Assembly: GCF_036010485.1 (NCBI RefSeq)
Contig: NZ_CP108568.1
Location: 1,612,001-1,676,000 of the forward strand
DNA: 64,000 nt
Origin: Streptomyces sp. NBC_01198
Lineage (GTDB): Bacteria; Actinomycetota; Actinomycetes; Streptomycetales; Streptomycetaceae
Direction of reading: 5' to 3'
How positions within the stretch are numbered: the first letter of the stretch is position 1; the number at the start of each line of letters is the position of its first letter. The position numbers and the translations under genes were made by a program. Of the stretch, positions 7,263-15,187 are shown piece after piece. The notes beneath the pieces were generated by a model. That model made no database searches and was not told where the DNA came from. It saw only the letters and a program-made list of their open reading frames with translations.

Positions 7263-9275
7263 GTGGGCACGCCGATCGGTTCTGTGCTGGTGGCCAACCG
7301 GGGCGAGATCGCCCGGCGGGTCTTCCGCACCTGCCGCGAGCTGGGCATCGCCACGGTCGCGGTGCACTCCGACGCGGACGCGGCCGCCGCGCACGTGGTG
7401 GAGGCCGACGCCGCCGTGCGGCTGCCGGGTGACGCGCCCGCCCAGACGTATCTACGGGCGGACCTGCTGGTGGCCGCGGCCCTGTCGGCGGGCGCGGACG
7501 CGGTGCACCCGGGATACGGCTTCCTGTCGGAGAGCGCCGGCTTCGCGCGGGCGGTCGTCGCCGCCGGCCTGGTGTGGATCGGTCCGCCGGCCGCGGCGGT
7601 CGAGGCGATGGGATCCAAGACCCGGGCGAAGGAGCTGATGGCGGCGGCCGGTGTGCCGGTCTTCGCGGCGCTCGACCCGGCGGCGGTCACCGGAGCGGAT
7701 CTGCCGGTGCTGGTGAAGGCCGCCGCGGGCGGCGGCGGCCGCGGGATGCGGGTGGTGCGCGACGTCGCGGCCCTGGAAGGGGAGTTGGCGGCGGCGCGGG
7801 CCGAGGCGGCGGCGGCCTTCGGCGACGGGGAGGTCTTCGTCGAGCCGTATGTCGAGGGCGCCCGGCACGTCGAGGTGCAGCTGCTGGCCGACGGGCACGG
7901 CACGGTGTGGGTGCTCGGCGAGCGGGACTGCTCGCTGCAGCGGCGGCACCAGAAGGTGATCGAGGAGACCCCGGCGCCCGGCCTGACCGAGGCGTTGCGC
8001 GCGGGGCTGCACGAGGCGGCCGAGCGTGCGGCCCGCTCGATCGGTTACCGGGGCGCGGGCACCGCGGAGTTCCTGGTGGCGGCGGACGGCCGGCCGTACT
8101 TCCTGGAGATGAACACCCGCCTCCAGGTGGAGCATCCGGTCACCGAGTGCGTCACCGGGCTCGACCTGGTGGCGTGGCAGATCAGGATCGCCGAGGGCGC
8201 GGCCCTGCCACCGCGGCCGCCGCGGCCGCGCGGGCACGCGGTGGAGGCCCGGCTGTGCGCCGAGGACCCGTCGCGCGGCTGGCAGCCGCAGCCGGGCGGG
8301 CTGCACCGGCTGGAGATACCCGGCGTGGACGCGGAGTTCGGCGTGCCGCCGGGGCGGGAGGCGGGGCTGCGGCTGGATTCCGGGGTGACCGGCGGCGAGC
8401 GGATCGGGGTGCACTACGACCCGATGCTGGCCAAGGTGATCGCCTGGGCGCCGACCCGCGCCGAGGCGGTCCGCCGGCTGGCGCACGCGCTGGAGCGGGC
8501 GCGGCTGCACGGCCCGGTGACCAACCGGGACCTGCTGGTCCGCGCGCTGCGCCATCCGGACTTCGCCGCCGGGCGGCTGGACACGGCCTTCCTCGAACGG
8601 CACGCCGCCGCGCTCGGCCTCGCCGGTCAGGAGGCTCCGCGACCTGCCGACGACCGGGAGCGGCTCGCCGCGCTGGCCGCCGCGCTCGCGGACGCCGCCC
8701 GGCGTACGGGAGCGGCCGGCGCGCCGGTGCCGGTACGCCTCGGCGGCTGGCGGAACGTCCCCTCGCAGCCGCAGCTCAAGCGCTACGCGGGTGAACCGGG
8801 CGGGCGGGCGTACGACATCCGCTACCGGCTGGACCGGGACGGGCTGACCGCGGAGGGCTTCGACGGCGTCCGCCTGGTGAGTGCCGCCGCGGACCGGGTC
8901 GCGCTGGAGATCGACGGGGTCCGGCGGACCTTCGACATCGCGGTGTACCCGGAACGGACCTTCGTGGACTCGCCGTTCGGGTCCGCCGCGCTCACCGTGC
9001 TGCCGCGCTTCCCCGACCCCGGGCAGTCCGCCGCGCCCGGTTCGCTGCGGGCGACGATGCCCGGCACCGTCGTCAGGACCGCCGGCCTCACCCCGGGCGA
9101 CCGGGTCGAGGCGGGGCAGCCGCTGCTGTGGCTGGAGGCGATGAAGATGGAACACGTGGTCGCCGCCCCGACCGCCGGGACGCTGCTCGAACTCACCGCC
9201 GACGTCGGCCGCCAGGTCGAACTCGGCGCCGTACTGGCCGTCGTCAAGGAGGAGAGGGAGGAGACAGGACCATGA
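7263..9275 (+). CDS. Acyl-CoA carboxylase, biotin carboxylase/BCCP (alpha) subunit
   Basis: The product is 670 residues. The N-terminal biotin carboxylase domains carry VLVANRGEIARRVFRT, the Gly-rich ATP loop KAAAGGGGRGMR, and EMNTRLQVEHPVTE. A middle linker domain follows, then a C-terminal biotinyl domain with the biotin attachment motif EAMKMEH (about residue 630). It carboxylates biotin with ATP and bicarbonate and presents it to the partner beta subunit. The GTG start has a GGAGGGGG site upstream. The stop overlaps the acyl-CoA dehydrogenase ATG (ATGA), which argues for translational coupling and a dedicated catabolic pathway rather than the house-keeping carboxylase. Confidence 0.94.
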   Translation: MGTPIGSVLVANRGEIARRVFRTCRELGIATVAVHSDADAAAAHVVEADAAVRLPGDAPAQTYLRADLLVAAALSAGADAVHPGYGFLSESAGFARAVVAAGLVWIGPPAAAVEAMGSKTRAKELMAAAGVPVFAALDPAAVTGADLPVLVKAAAGGGGRGMRVVRDVAALEGELAAARAEAAAAFGDGEVFVEPYVEGARHVEVQLLADGHGTVWVLGERDCSLQRRHQKVIEETPAPGLTEALRAGLHEAAERAARSIGYRGAGTAEFLVAADGRPYFLEMNTRLQVEHPVTECVTGLDLVAWQIRIAEGAALPPRPPRPRGHAVEARLCAEDPSRGWQPQPGGLHRLEIPGVDAEFGVPPGREAGLRLDSGVTGGERIGVHYDPMLAKVIAWAPTRAEAVRRLAHALERARLHGPVTNRDLLVRALRHPDFAAGRLDTAFLERHAAALGLAGQEAPRPADDRERLAALAAALADAARRTGAAGAPVPVRLGGWRNVPSQPQLKRYAGEPGGRAYDIRYRLDRDGLTAEGFDGVRLVSAAADRVALEIDGVRRTFDIAVYPERTFVDSPFGSAALTVLPRFPDPGQSAAPGSLRATMPGTVVRTAGLTPGDRVEAGQPLLWLEAMKMEHVVAAPTAGTLLELTADVGRQVELGAVLAVVKEEREETGP

Positions 9276-10462
9276 CCACCGTCCGCAGCACCTTCGACAG
9301 CGCCCTGCTGGAGACCGGGGAGCGGCGCGCCCTGCGCGAGGCCGTCGGCGCCCTCGGCCGCCGCTACGGCCGCGACTACTTCACGGCGGCCGTCAGGGCC
9401 GGCAAGCAGACCGACGAGCTGTGGCAGGAGGCGGGCGGCCTCGGCTACCTCGGCGTCAACCTGCCGGAGGAGTACGGCGGCGGGGGCGGCGGGATGGCCG
9501 AACTGTCGATCGTGCTGGAGGAGCTGGGGGCGGCGGGCTGCCCGCTGCTGCTGCTCATCGTCTCCCCGGCGATCTGCGGCACGGTCATCGCCAGGTTCGG
9601 CACCGACGCACAGCGGCAGCGCTGGCTGCCGGGGCTCGCGGACGGCTCGCTGCGTATCGCGTTCGGCATCACCGAGCCCGACGCGGGGTCCAACTCGCAC
9701 CGCATCACCACCACCGCCCGCCGCGACCCGGACACCGGCGGCTGGCTGCTGACCGGCCGCAAGGTCTTCGTCTCCGGTGTCGACATCGCCGACGCCACGC
9801 TGATCGTCGGCCGCACCGAGGACGCCCGCACCGGACGGCTCAAGCCGTGCCTGTTCCTGGTCGAACGGGAGACTCCCGGCTTCGACTTCCGGCCGATCGA
9901 GATGGAGCTGTCGGCGCCCGAGAAGCAGTTCCAGCTCTTCCTGGACGATGTGGCGCTGCCCGCCGAGGCGTTGGTCGGCGACGAGGACGCGGGGCTGCTG
10001 CAGCTCTTCGCCGGGCTCAACCCCGAGCGGATCATGACCGCCGCCTTCTCGATCGGCATGGGCCGCTACGCCGTCGACCGCGCGGTCGACTACGCCCGCA
10101 CCCGGCAGGTGTGGTCCACCCCGATCGGCGGCCACCAGGCCATCGCCCACCCGCTGGCGCAGGCGCACATCGAGCTGGAACTCGCCCGGCTGATGATGCA
10201 GAAGGCCGCCTACCTCTACGACGCCGGCGACGACATGGCCGCGGGCGAGGCCGCGAACATGGCCAAGTACGCGGCAGCGGAGGCGTGCGCGCGGGCCGTC
10301 GACCAGGCCGTGCACACCCTCGGCGGCAACGGCCTGACCACGGAGTACGGTCTGGCGTCACTGCTCACCGCCTCCCGGGTGGGCCGGATAGCCCCGGTCA
10401 GCCGGGAGATGATCCTCAACTTCGTCTCCCACCACAGCCTCGGGCTGCCCAAGTCGTACTGA
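9272..10462 (+). CDS. Acyl-CoA dehydrogenase
   Basis: The product is 396 residues with the FAD acyl-CoA dehydrogenase fold: N-terminal helical domain, middle beta domain with FGITEPDAGSNSHRI (acyl and flavin contacts), and C-terminal helical domain with GGNGLTTEYG. Family members oxidise acyl-CoA to 2,3-enoyl-CoA, passing electrons to ETF. The ATG at 9272 overlaps the preceding TGA; the open frame extends upstream inside the carboxylase gene and is not used. Between a carboxylase and an enoyl-CoA hydratase it fits a leucine/isovalerate-like or methyl-branched isoprenoid breakdown route; which acyl group is used is not visible. Confidence 0.92.
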   Translation: MTTVRSTFDSALLETGERRALREAVGALGRRYGRDYFTAAVRAGKQTDELWQEAGGLGYLGVNLPEEYGGGGGGMAELSIVLEELGAAGCPLLLLIVSPAICGTVIARFGTDAQRQRWLPGLADGSLRIAFGITEPDAGSNSHRITTTARRDPDTGGWLLTGRKVFVSGVDIADATLIVGRTEDARTGRLKPCLFLVERETPGFDFRPIEMELSAPEKQFQLFLDDVALPAEALVGDEDAGLLQLFAGLNPERIMTAAFSIGMGRYAVDRAVDYARTRQVWSTPIGGHQAIAHPLAQAHIELELARLMMQKAAYLYDAGDDMAAGEAANMAKYAAAEACARAVDQAVHTLGGNGLTTEYGLASLLTASRVGRIAPVSREMILNFVSHHSLGLPKSY

Positions 10463-10543
10463 CCAGGACCCGTCCCCGTACCGCCCCCCGCGACCGGCCA
10501 CCGGCGTGCGCCCGCCGCCCACCCGAGGTGAAGGAGAACCCCC

Positions 10544-11284
10544 GTGCCCGATGAGCCGCTGGTGCGCCGGCACACCGAACGTGCCATAGCCGTGCTCACG
10601 CTCGACTCACCGCACAACCGCAACGCCCTGTCCGCCGCGCTGATCGCCGAGCTCACCGAGGCCCTGGACAGCGCGGACGCCGATCCGGAGGTGCGGGCCG
10701 TCCTGCTCACCCACACCGGCACCACCTTCTGCGCGGGCGCCGACCTCAAGGCCGACGGCGTACGCGGCGGGCCGAAGCTGCTCGTGGCGCTGATCGAGCG
10801 GATCGCCGCCCTGGCCAAGCCGGTGGTGGCGCGGGCCGACGGGCACGTCAGGGCGGGCGGCCTCGGGCTGCTGGCGGCCTGCGACATCGCGGTGGCCGGT
10901 GAGGCGGCCACCTTCGCCTTCACCGAGGTACGCCTCGGCCTCGCCGCCTCGGTCGCCTCGATCCCGGTGCTGGCGCGGGCCGACCCGCGGGCCGCGGCCC
11001 GCTACCTGCTCACCGGCGAGACCTTCGGCACCGCGGAGGCGGTCAGGATCGGCCTGGTCACCGCGTGGGACGAGGCGCTCGACGGGATCCTGGCCGGGCT
11101 GCGGGCGGCCTCGCCGCAGGGGCTCGCGGCGTCCAAGGAGATCAGCACGGCGCTGCTCAGACAGCGGATCGCCGGCACCGCGGCGGGACTGCAGGAGCAG
11201 AGCGCGCGGCTCTTCGCGTCGGCGGAGGCCGCCGAGGGCATCAGGGCCGCACTGGAACGCCGGGACCCGCCATGGGCGTGCTAG
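10544..11284 (+). CDS. Enoyl-CoA hydratase/isomerase (crotonase family)
   Basis: The product is 246 residues, a full-length crotonase. The oxyanion-hole segments FCAGADLK and GHVRAGGLGLLAACDIAV are present. The stretch that usually carries catalytic Glu residues reads FTEVRLGLAASVASIPVL: one Glu is kept, but the second position is not obviously acidic, as in crotonases acting as lyases or on methylglutaconyl-type substrates. The GTG start follows GAAGGAGAA. It lies 81 nt behind the dehydrogenase and overlaps the TetR gene by 13 nt, so it belongs to the same operon. Role as hydratase is likely; substrate is inferred only from context. Confidence 0.88.
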   Translation: MPDEPLVRRHTERAIAVLTLDSPHNRNALSAALIAELTEALDSADADPEVRAVLLTHTGTTFCAGADLKADGVRGGPKLLVALIERIAALAKPVVARADGHVRAGGLGLLAACDIAVAGEAATFAFTEVRLGLAASVASIPVLARADPRAAARYLLTGETFGTAEAVRIGLVTAWDEALDGILAGLRAASPQGLAASKEISTALLRQRIAGTAAGLQEQSARLFASAEAAEGIRAALERRDPPWAC

Positions 11285-11901
11285 CCGCCGGGGCCGCCGC
11301 CTCCCCCGACCGCTTCCCCAAGCAGGACCGCAGTCGCGCCACCCGGCTGCGCGTCCTGGAGGCCGCGGTGTCCTGCCTGGCCGAACACGGGTGGTCGGGC
11401 AGTACGGTCGCGGTCGTCTGCGCCCGGGCCGGGGTGTCCCGCGGCGCGGCCCAGCACCACTTCCCCACCAGGGAGGAGCTGTTCACCGCCGCGATCGGGC
11501 ACATGGCGGAGCAGTGGCTGACCGCGGTACGCGAACGCGCCCTCGCACTGCCCCGCGAGGGCCCCGACCGGACCTACGCGGTGGTCGACATGCTGGTCGC
11601 CGTGCACACCGGCCCGCTCTTCCGCGCCGCCCTGCACCTGTGGACGGCCGCCACCGCGGAGGAGCGGCTGCGGCCCGGGGTGACCGCGCTCGAAGCGCGG
11701 ATCGGGCGCGAGGCGCACCGTCTCGCCGTGGACTTCCTCGGCGCCGACGAGTCCCGGCCGGGCGTGCGCGAGACCGTGCAGGCGACCCTGGACATGGCCC
11801 GCGGCCTCGGCCTGGCCAATCTCCTCAGCGACGACTCGGCCCGGCGCGGCCGGATCGTCCGGCAATGGGCCGCGGTGCTCGACCAGGCGCTCCGCGACTG
11901 A
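11272..11901 (+). CDS. TetR/AcrR family transcriptional regulator
   Basis: The product is 209 residues. The N-terminal helix-turn-helix (about residues 18-62) reads ATRLRVLEAAVSCLAEHGW, then VAVVCARAGVSRGAAQHHF, the classic TetR DNA-binding layout. The remainder is an all-helical ligand domain that fits an acyl-CoA-type effector in general but shows no specific motif. It begins inside the end of the enoyl-CoA hydratase gene in another frame, so it is probably made with the operon and feeds back on it. A bidirectional terminator at 11964-11995 closes the operon. Confidence 0.9.
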   Translation: MGVLAAGAAASPDRFPKQDRSRATRLRVLEAAVSCLAEHGWSGSTVAVVCARAGVSRGAAQHHFPTREELFTAAIGHMAEQWLTAVRERALALPREGPDRTYAVVDMLVAVHTGPLFRAALHLWTAATAEERLRPGVTALEARIGREAHRLAVDFLGADESRPGVRETVQATLDMARGLGLANLLSDDSARRGRIVRQWAAVLDQALRD

Positions 11902-11963
11902 CCCGGGGTGCGTGCGGTGGCGGCCGTCGAGTCCGCGGGCGCGGTCGCGCCGGCGGGCAGCGC

Positions 11964-11995
11964 AAAGGCCCGGTGCCTGAGGGCACCGGGCCTTT
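11964..11995. terminator. Bidirectional intrinsic terminator
   Basis: This is a perfect 14-bp stem, AAAGGCCCGGTGCC (11964-11977) with GGCACCGGGCCTTT (11982-11995), around a TGAG loop, with A and T runs at the outer ends. It separates the plus-strand acyl-CoA operon from the minus-strand initiator tRNA and can work in both directions. Confidence 0.88.
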
Positions 11996-12003
11996 CCGTG
12001 CAG

Positions 12004-12077
12004 TAGCGGGGACAGGATTTGAACCTGCGACCTCTGGGTTATGAGCCCAGCGAGCTACCGAGCTGCTCCACCCCGCG
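12004..12077 (-). tRNA. Initiator tRNA-fMet (CAT anticodon)
   Basis: The 74-nt cloverleaf has acceptor arms CGCGGGG and CCCCGCT, with an unpaired first position (C1 against U72). The anticodon arm has loop CTCATAA between GGG and CCC, giving the three consecutive G-C pairs of initiator tRNAs, and the T-loop is GGTTCAAATCC. The 1-72 mismatch and the GGG/CCC stem identify the initiator rather than the elongator tRNA-Met. The 3' CCA is not encoded. Confidence 0.95.
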
Positions 12078-12089
12078 TCGGTGAACATC

Positions 12090-12118
12090 ACACTACGCGT
12101 CAGGCGCGCTCAGGCCAA
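12090..12118 (-). promoter_or_regulatory. Candidate promoter of the initiator tRNA gene
   Basis: On the minus strand, TTGGCC (12113-12118) and TAGTGT (12090-12095) are 17 nt apart. This predicts a transcription start near 12083 and a leader of only a few nucleotides before the tRNA 5' end at 12077, as usual for tRNA genes. Predicted from sequence only. Confidence 0.5.
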
Positions 12119-12224
12119 ATCCTTTCCCCGCGCCTCTCCCGCCGAGCCGGGCCGGGGGTGCCCTGCGGGGTCCGGGGCGGGCTTCGGATGTTTGGGGGCG
12201 GGCGGAGAGTGCCAGGTAGGGGGC

Positions 12225-13154
12225 ATGGAGAATCAACGGGCGGCCGGGGTCGTGACCTCGGCCGAGGTGACAGACGCCCTCAGCCGCCGGCAGCCCGTGG
12301 TGGCGCTGGAATCGACGATCATCGCCCACGGCCTGCCGAGACCGCGCAACCTGCGGGTGGCCCGGGAGTTGGAGGAGCTCGTCAGGAAGGCCGGCGCGGT
12401 GCCGGCCACCGTCGCGGTGATCGACGGTGTGCCCCGGGTGGGCCTGACGAAGGGCGAGGTCGAGCGGGTCGCCCAGGACCCGGACATGCGCAAGCTCGGC
12501 TTTCGCGACCTGGCGCCGGCGATGGCGGCAGGGGTGAGCGGCGCGACGACGGTCTCGGGCACCGCGTTCCTGGCGGCGCGTGCGGGGATCAGGGTGTTCG
12601 GCACCGGGGGCCTCGGCGGGGTGCACCGGGGGTGGACCGAGGTGCAGGACGAGTCCGCCGACCTGGCCCTGCTGGCCCGTACCCGGATCACCGTGGTGTG
12701 CGCGGGTGTGAAGTCGATCCTGGACGTGCCCGCCACATTGCAGCGGCTGGAGACGCTGGGCGTCGGCGTCGTCGGTTTCGGCACCGGCCGCTTCCCGGGG
12801 TTCTACCTGACCGACTCCGGTGAGCCGGTGGACTGGACGGTGCGGGACGCCGGGGAGGTGGCCGCGGTGATGCGCGGCCAGGACGCGCTCGGCGGCCACG
12901 ACGCCGCCCTGATCGTGGCCAACCCGGTGGCCGCCGAGCACCAGCTCGACCGCGCCCTGCACGACCGGGTGCTGGCCGAGGCGCTGGCGGCGGTGGAGCG
13001 CGAGGGTGTCACCGGGCAGGCGATCACGCCGTATCTGCTGGCGTATCTGACCGAGCACACCGAGGGCGCCTCGCTGGAGGCGAATCTCGCCGCGGTGCGC
13101 GGCAACGTGGCGCTGGCCGGGGACATCGCCGTGGCCTGGTCGCGGCGGCCGTGA
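12225..13154 (+). CDS. psuG: Pseudouridine-5'-phosphate glycosidase
   Basis: The product is 309 residues, full length for the family. Recognisable motifs are ALESTIIAHGLPRPRN near the start, GTGGLGGVHRG in the middle, and FGTGRFPGFYLTDSG, which line the Mn2+ and sugar-phosphate site. The enzyme splits pseudouridine 5'-phosphate into uracil and ribose 5-phosphate. The ATG at 12225 has AGGTAGGGG just upstream, and residues before it have no family resemblance. The stop overlaps the start of the kinase gene (GTGA), so the two steps of pseudouridine breakdown are coupled. Confidence 0.95.
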   Translation: MENQRAAGVVTSAEVTDALSRRQPVVALESTIIAHGLPRPRNLRVARELEELVRKAGAVPATVAVIDGVPRVGLTKGEVERVAQDPDMRKLGFRDLAPAMAAGVSGATTVSGTAFLAARAGIRVFGTGGLGGVHRGWTEVQDESADLALLARTRITVVCAGVKSILDVPATLQRLETLGVGVVGFGTGRFPGFYLTDSGEPVDWTVRDAGEVAAVMRGQDALGGHDAALIVANPVAAEHQLDRALHDRVLAEALAAVEREGVTGQAITPYLLAYLTEHTEGASLEANLAAVRGNVALAGDIAVAWSRRP

Positions 13155-14053
13155 GCCGGGCGGGCCGCGGGCTGCTGGTGGTCGGCGACACCGTGACCGA
13201 TGTGGTGGCCCGGCACGCGGAGCCGCTGGCCGCGGACACCGACACCGCGGCCCGTATCGCGGTGCTGCCGGGCGGCGCGGGCGCCAACGTGGCCTGCTGG
13301 GCCGCCCATCGGGGCGCGCCTGACGTGCGGCTGCTGTCCAGGGTCGGCGCGGACTCCGCCGACTGGCACCGCGCGGCCCTGGCGGCGGCCGGCGTCGAGC
13401 CGGTGCTGCGGGTCGACCGGGAGCAGCCCACCGCGGTGGTGATCGCGCTGGTCGACGCCGCCGCGGAACGCACCCTGGTCACCGACAGCGGCGCCGCCTT
13501 CCGGCTCGGGCCGGCCGACTGGGACGAGGCGCTGCTCGACGGGATCGGCCATGTCCACCTCTCCGGCTACCTGTTCTTCTGCGAGCCGGGCCGGGAGCTG
13601 GCCGCCCTGGCCGGCGCGGCGGCCCGCGCCCGCGGCCTGCCGGTGAGCGTCGACCCGGCGTCCGCCGGTTTTCTGCGCGGCCTCGGGGTACCGCGCTTCC
13701 TGGACCTGGTCGCGGGCACGGACCTGCTGCTGCCGAACGCCGACGAGGCGGCGCTGCTGTCCGGTACCGCGGAACCGGCCGCCGCGGCGGCCGGGTTGAG
13801 CGGCCGCTGCGGCACCGTGGTGGTGACGCTCGGCGCGGGCGGCGCGCTGGCCGCGACCCGCGGGCGGGTCAGCGCTCGGGCATCCGCCGTGCCGGCGACC
13901 GCCGTTGACAGCACCGGGGCGGGCGACGCCTTCACCGGGGGGCTGCTCGCGGCCCGGCTGGCGGGCGCGGATCTCGCGGAGGCGCTGGCGGCCGGCTGCC
14001 GGAGCGGCGCCGAGGCCGTCATGGCGGTGGGCGGACGGCCGGCCGCTCCGTGA
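13151..14053 (+). CDS. psuK: PfkB-family kinase, probable pseudouridine kinase
   Basis: The product is 300 residues with ribokinase-fold signatures: LPGGAGANVACWAA near the N-terminus and STGAGDAFTGGLLAARL near the C-terminus, which contains the catalytic Asp and anion hole. PfkB kinases phosphorylate sugars or nucleosides. The overlap with psuG makes pseudouridine 5'-phosphorylation the obvious job; ribokinase activity cannot be excluded from sequence. The GTG start at 13151 overlaps the psuG stop by 4 nt. Confidence 0.88.
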   Translation: MSRAGRGLLVVGDTVTDVVARHAEPLAADTDTAARIAVLPGGAGANVACWAAHRGAPDVRLLSRVGADSADWHRAALAAAGVEPVLRVDREQPTAVVIALVDAAAERTLVTDSGAAFRLGPADWDEALLDGIGHVHLSGYLFFCEPGRELAALAGAAARARGLPVSVDPASAGFLRGLGVPRFLDLVAGTDLLLPNADEAALLSGTAEPAAAAAGLSGRCGTVVVTLGAGGALAATRGRVSARASAVPATAVDSTGAGDAFTGGLLAARLAGADLAEALAAGCRSGAEAVMAVGGRPAAP

Positions 14054-14123
14054 CCCGGAAGGCTCGAACAACCGTCCATCGGCGACGATATGCTGGCACG
14101 TACAACGGGACGGGGTGGTCGGC

Positions 14124-14489
14124 GTGGACAATCTGTGGTGGATTATTCCGGTTCTGCTGTTCGGCGGCGGCTTCGTGGGCGACAAGATCAGCGCCGCGGC
14201 GAAGATCCGGCACCGGCGCAAGCTCGAACTCATCAAGGCCCAGGAGCGCCGGCAGCGTGAGCTGAGCGCCGCCAACCGCCCGCCGGAACCGGTCTGCGGC
14301 TGCACCCACCACCTGGCGATGCACGGCAAGGACGACGGCAAGTGCCACGAGGTGGTCGAGGCACCGTCGTTGTGGGACGCCGACCGCAAGCCGCTGCAGT
14401 ACGAGCCCCAGCAGTGCAACTGCCAGCAGTACGTGGGTCCTGAGCCGCTCGGTACGGTCTTCGCGCCGGAGATCACCGACCTGCGGTGA
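14124..14489 (+). CDS. Small membrane-anchored protein with Cys/His motif, unknown function
   Basis: The product is about 121 residues. A single N-terminal membrane helix (LWWIIPVLLFGGGFVG) is followed by a basic, coiled segment with RRKLELIKAQERRQREL, then a compact Cys/His region with CGCTHHLAMHG, a KCHE Cys-His pair and CNCQQY near the C-terminus, which could bind a metal. I do not recognise a named family. The start is uncertain: GTG 14124 is used, GTG 14115 is equally in frame. It lies 70 nt after psuK and before a minus-strand tRNA-Leu. Confidence 0.65.
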   Translation: MDNLWWIIPVLLFGGGFVGDKISAAAKIRHRRKLELIKAQERRQRELSAANRPPEPVCGCTHHLAMHGKDDGKCHEVVEAPSLWDADRKPLQYEPQQCNCQQYVGPEPLGTVFAPEITDLR

Positions 14490-14565
14490 CGCCGTCGGCA
14501 CCGCCGACGGCTCTTGCGCTGAGGAGTTGAAGCGCTGACGAATGGTCGTTGCCACGACCGGTAAG

Positions 14566-14650
14566 TGTCCGAGGGGGGACTTGAACCCCCACGCCCGATA
14601 AAGGGCACTAGCACCTCAAGCTAGCGCGTCTGCCATTCCGCCACCCGGAC
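14566..14650 (-). tRNA. tRNA-Leu (GAG anticodon)
   Basis: The 85-nt class II tRNA has acceptor arms GTCCGGG and CTCGGAC, anticodon stem CTAGC/GCTAG around the loop TTGAGGT (anticodon GAG, reading CTC/CTT), a long variable arm, and T-loop GGTTCAAGTCC. CCA is not encoded. The extended variable arm and Leu-type D-arm (GGCGGAATGGCAGACGC) support the identity. Confidence 0.95.
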
Positions 14651-14718
14651 CGGGTGTGCCGCCGCGGCCGCGGGGCCGTGGTGACACCGACCACGATACC
14701 AAGGATCGGCAGTGCTTC

Positions 14719-15072
14719 TCACCTGCGATTCCCGTCGCCCTGCTGGGGGCGCGCGGCGATCGCGCGGTGGTGGCGGACGACCTCGTCGATGATGAAGTTC
14801 AGGAACTTCTCGGCGAAGGCCGGGTCGAGCCTGGCGTCCTCGGCGAGGCGGCGCAGCCGGGCGATCTGGTCGGCCTCGCGGGCCGGGTCGGCGGGCGGCA
14901 GGTCGTGGGCGGCCTTGAGCTCGCCGACCTGCTGGGTGCACTTGAAGCGCTCGGCCAGCAGGTGCACCAGGGCCGCGTCCAGGTTGTCGATGCTGCCGCG
15001 CAGCTCCCTCAGGCGCCGCAGTGCCTGCTCGTCACCCACCAGGGTGTGCTCGGCGGTCGGCTGGTCGCTCAT
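14719..15072 (-). CDS. Chorismate mutase (AroQ class, type II)
   Basis: The product is 117 residues, all-helical, with the AroQ pattern: LRELRGSIDNLDAALVHLLAERF, then a Lys in GELKAAHDLPP, and the C-terminal helix FLNFIIDEVVRHH. Arg, Asp, Lys and Glu residues sit in the expected active-site spacing. It converts chorismate to prephenate in Phe/Tyr synthesis. There is no signal peptide, so it is cytoplasmic. It lies alone on the minus strand between tRNA-Leu and the divergent fdhD gene. Confidence 0.9.
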   Translation of the reverse strand: MSDQPTAEHTLVGDEQALRRLRELRGSIDNLDAALVHLLAERFKCTQQVGELKAAHDLPPADPAREADQIARLRRLAEDARLDPAFAEKFLNFIIDEVVRHHRAIAARPQQGDGNRR

Positions 15073-15187
15073 CTCGGTGCCATCCTGGTAGGTCCGTGGT
15101 GCACGGCTGCACGGTCCCGATCACCCTATGACACGCTCGCACGGTGTACGGCCGGGGCGGGGACGGCGAAGGAAGGACGGAGTGCGG

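Noticed and set aside
5096..7903. Long minus-strand frame opposite the carboxylase genes
   Set aside because: Same reason: repetitive Ala/Arg/Pro composition, no RBS, and strong family motifs on the plus strand.
12004..14650. A genomic island or prophage inserted at the tRNA genes
   Set aside because: No integrase, no direct repeat of a tRNA 3' end found nearby, and the genes between are ordinary metabolic genes with normal composition.
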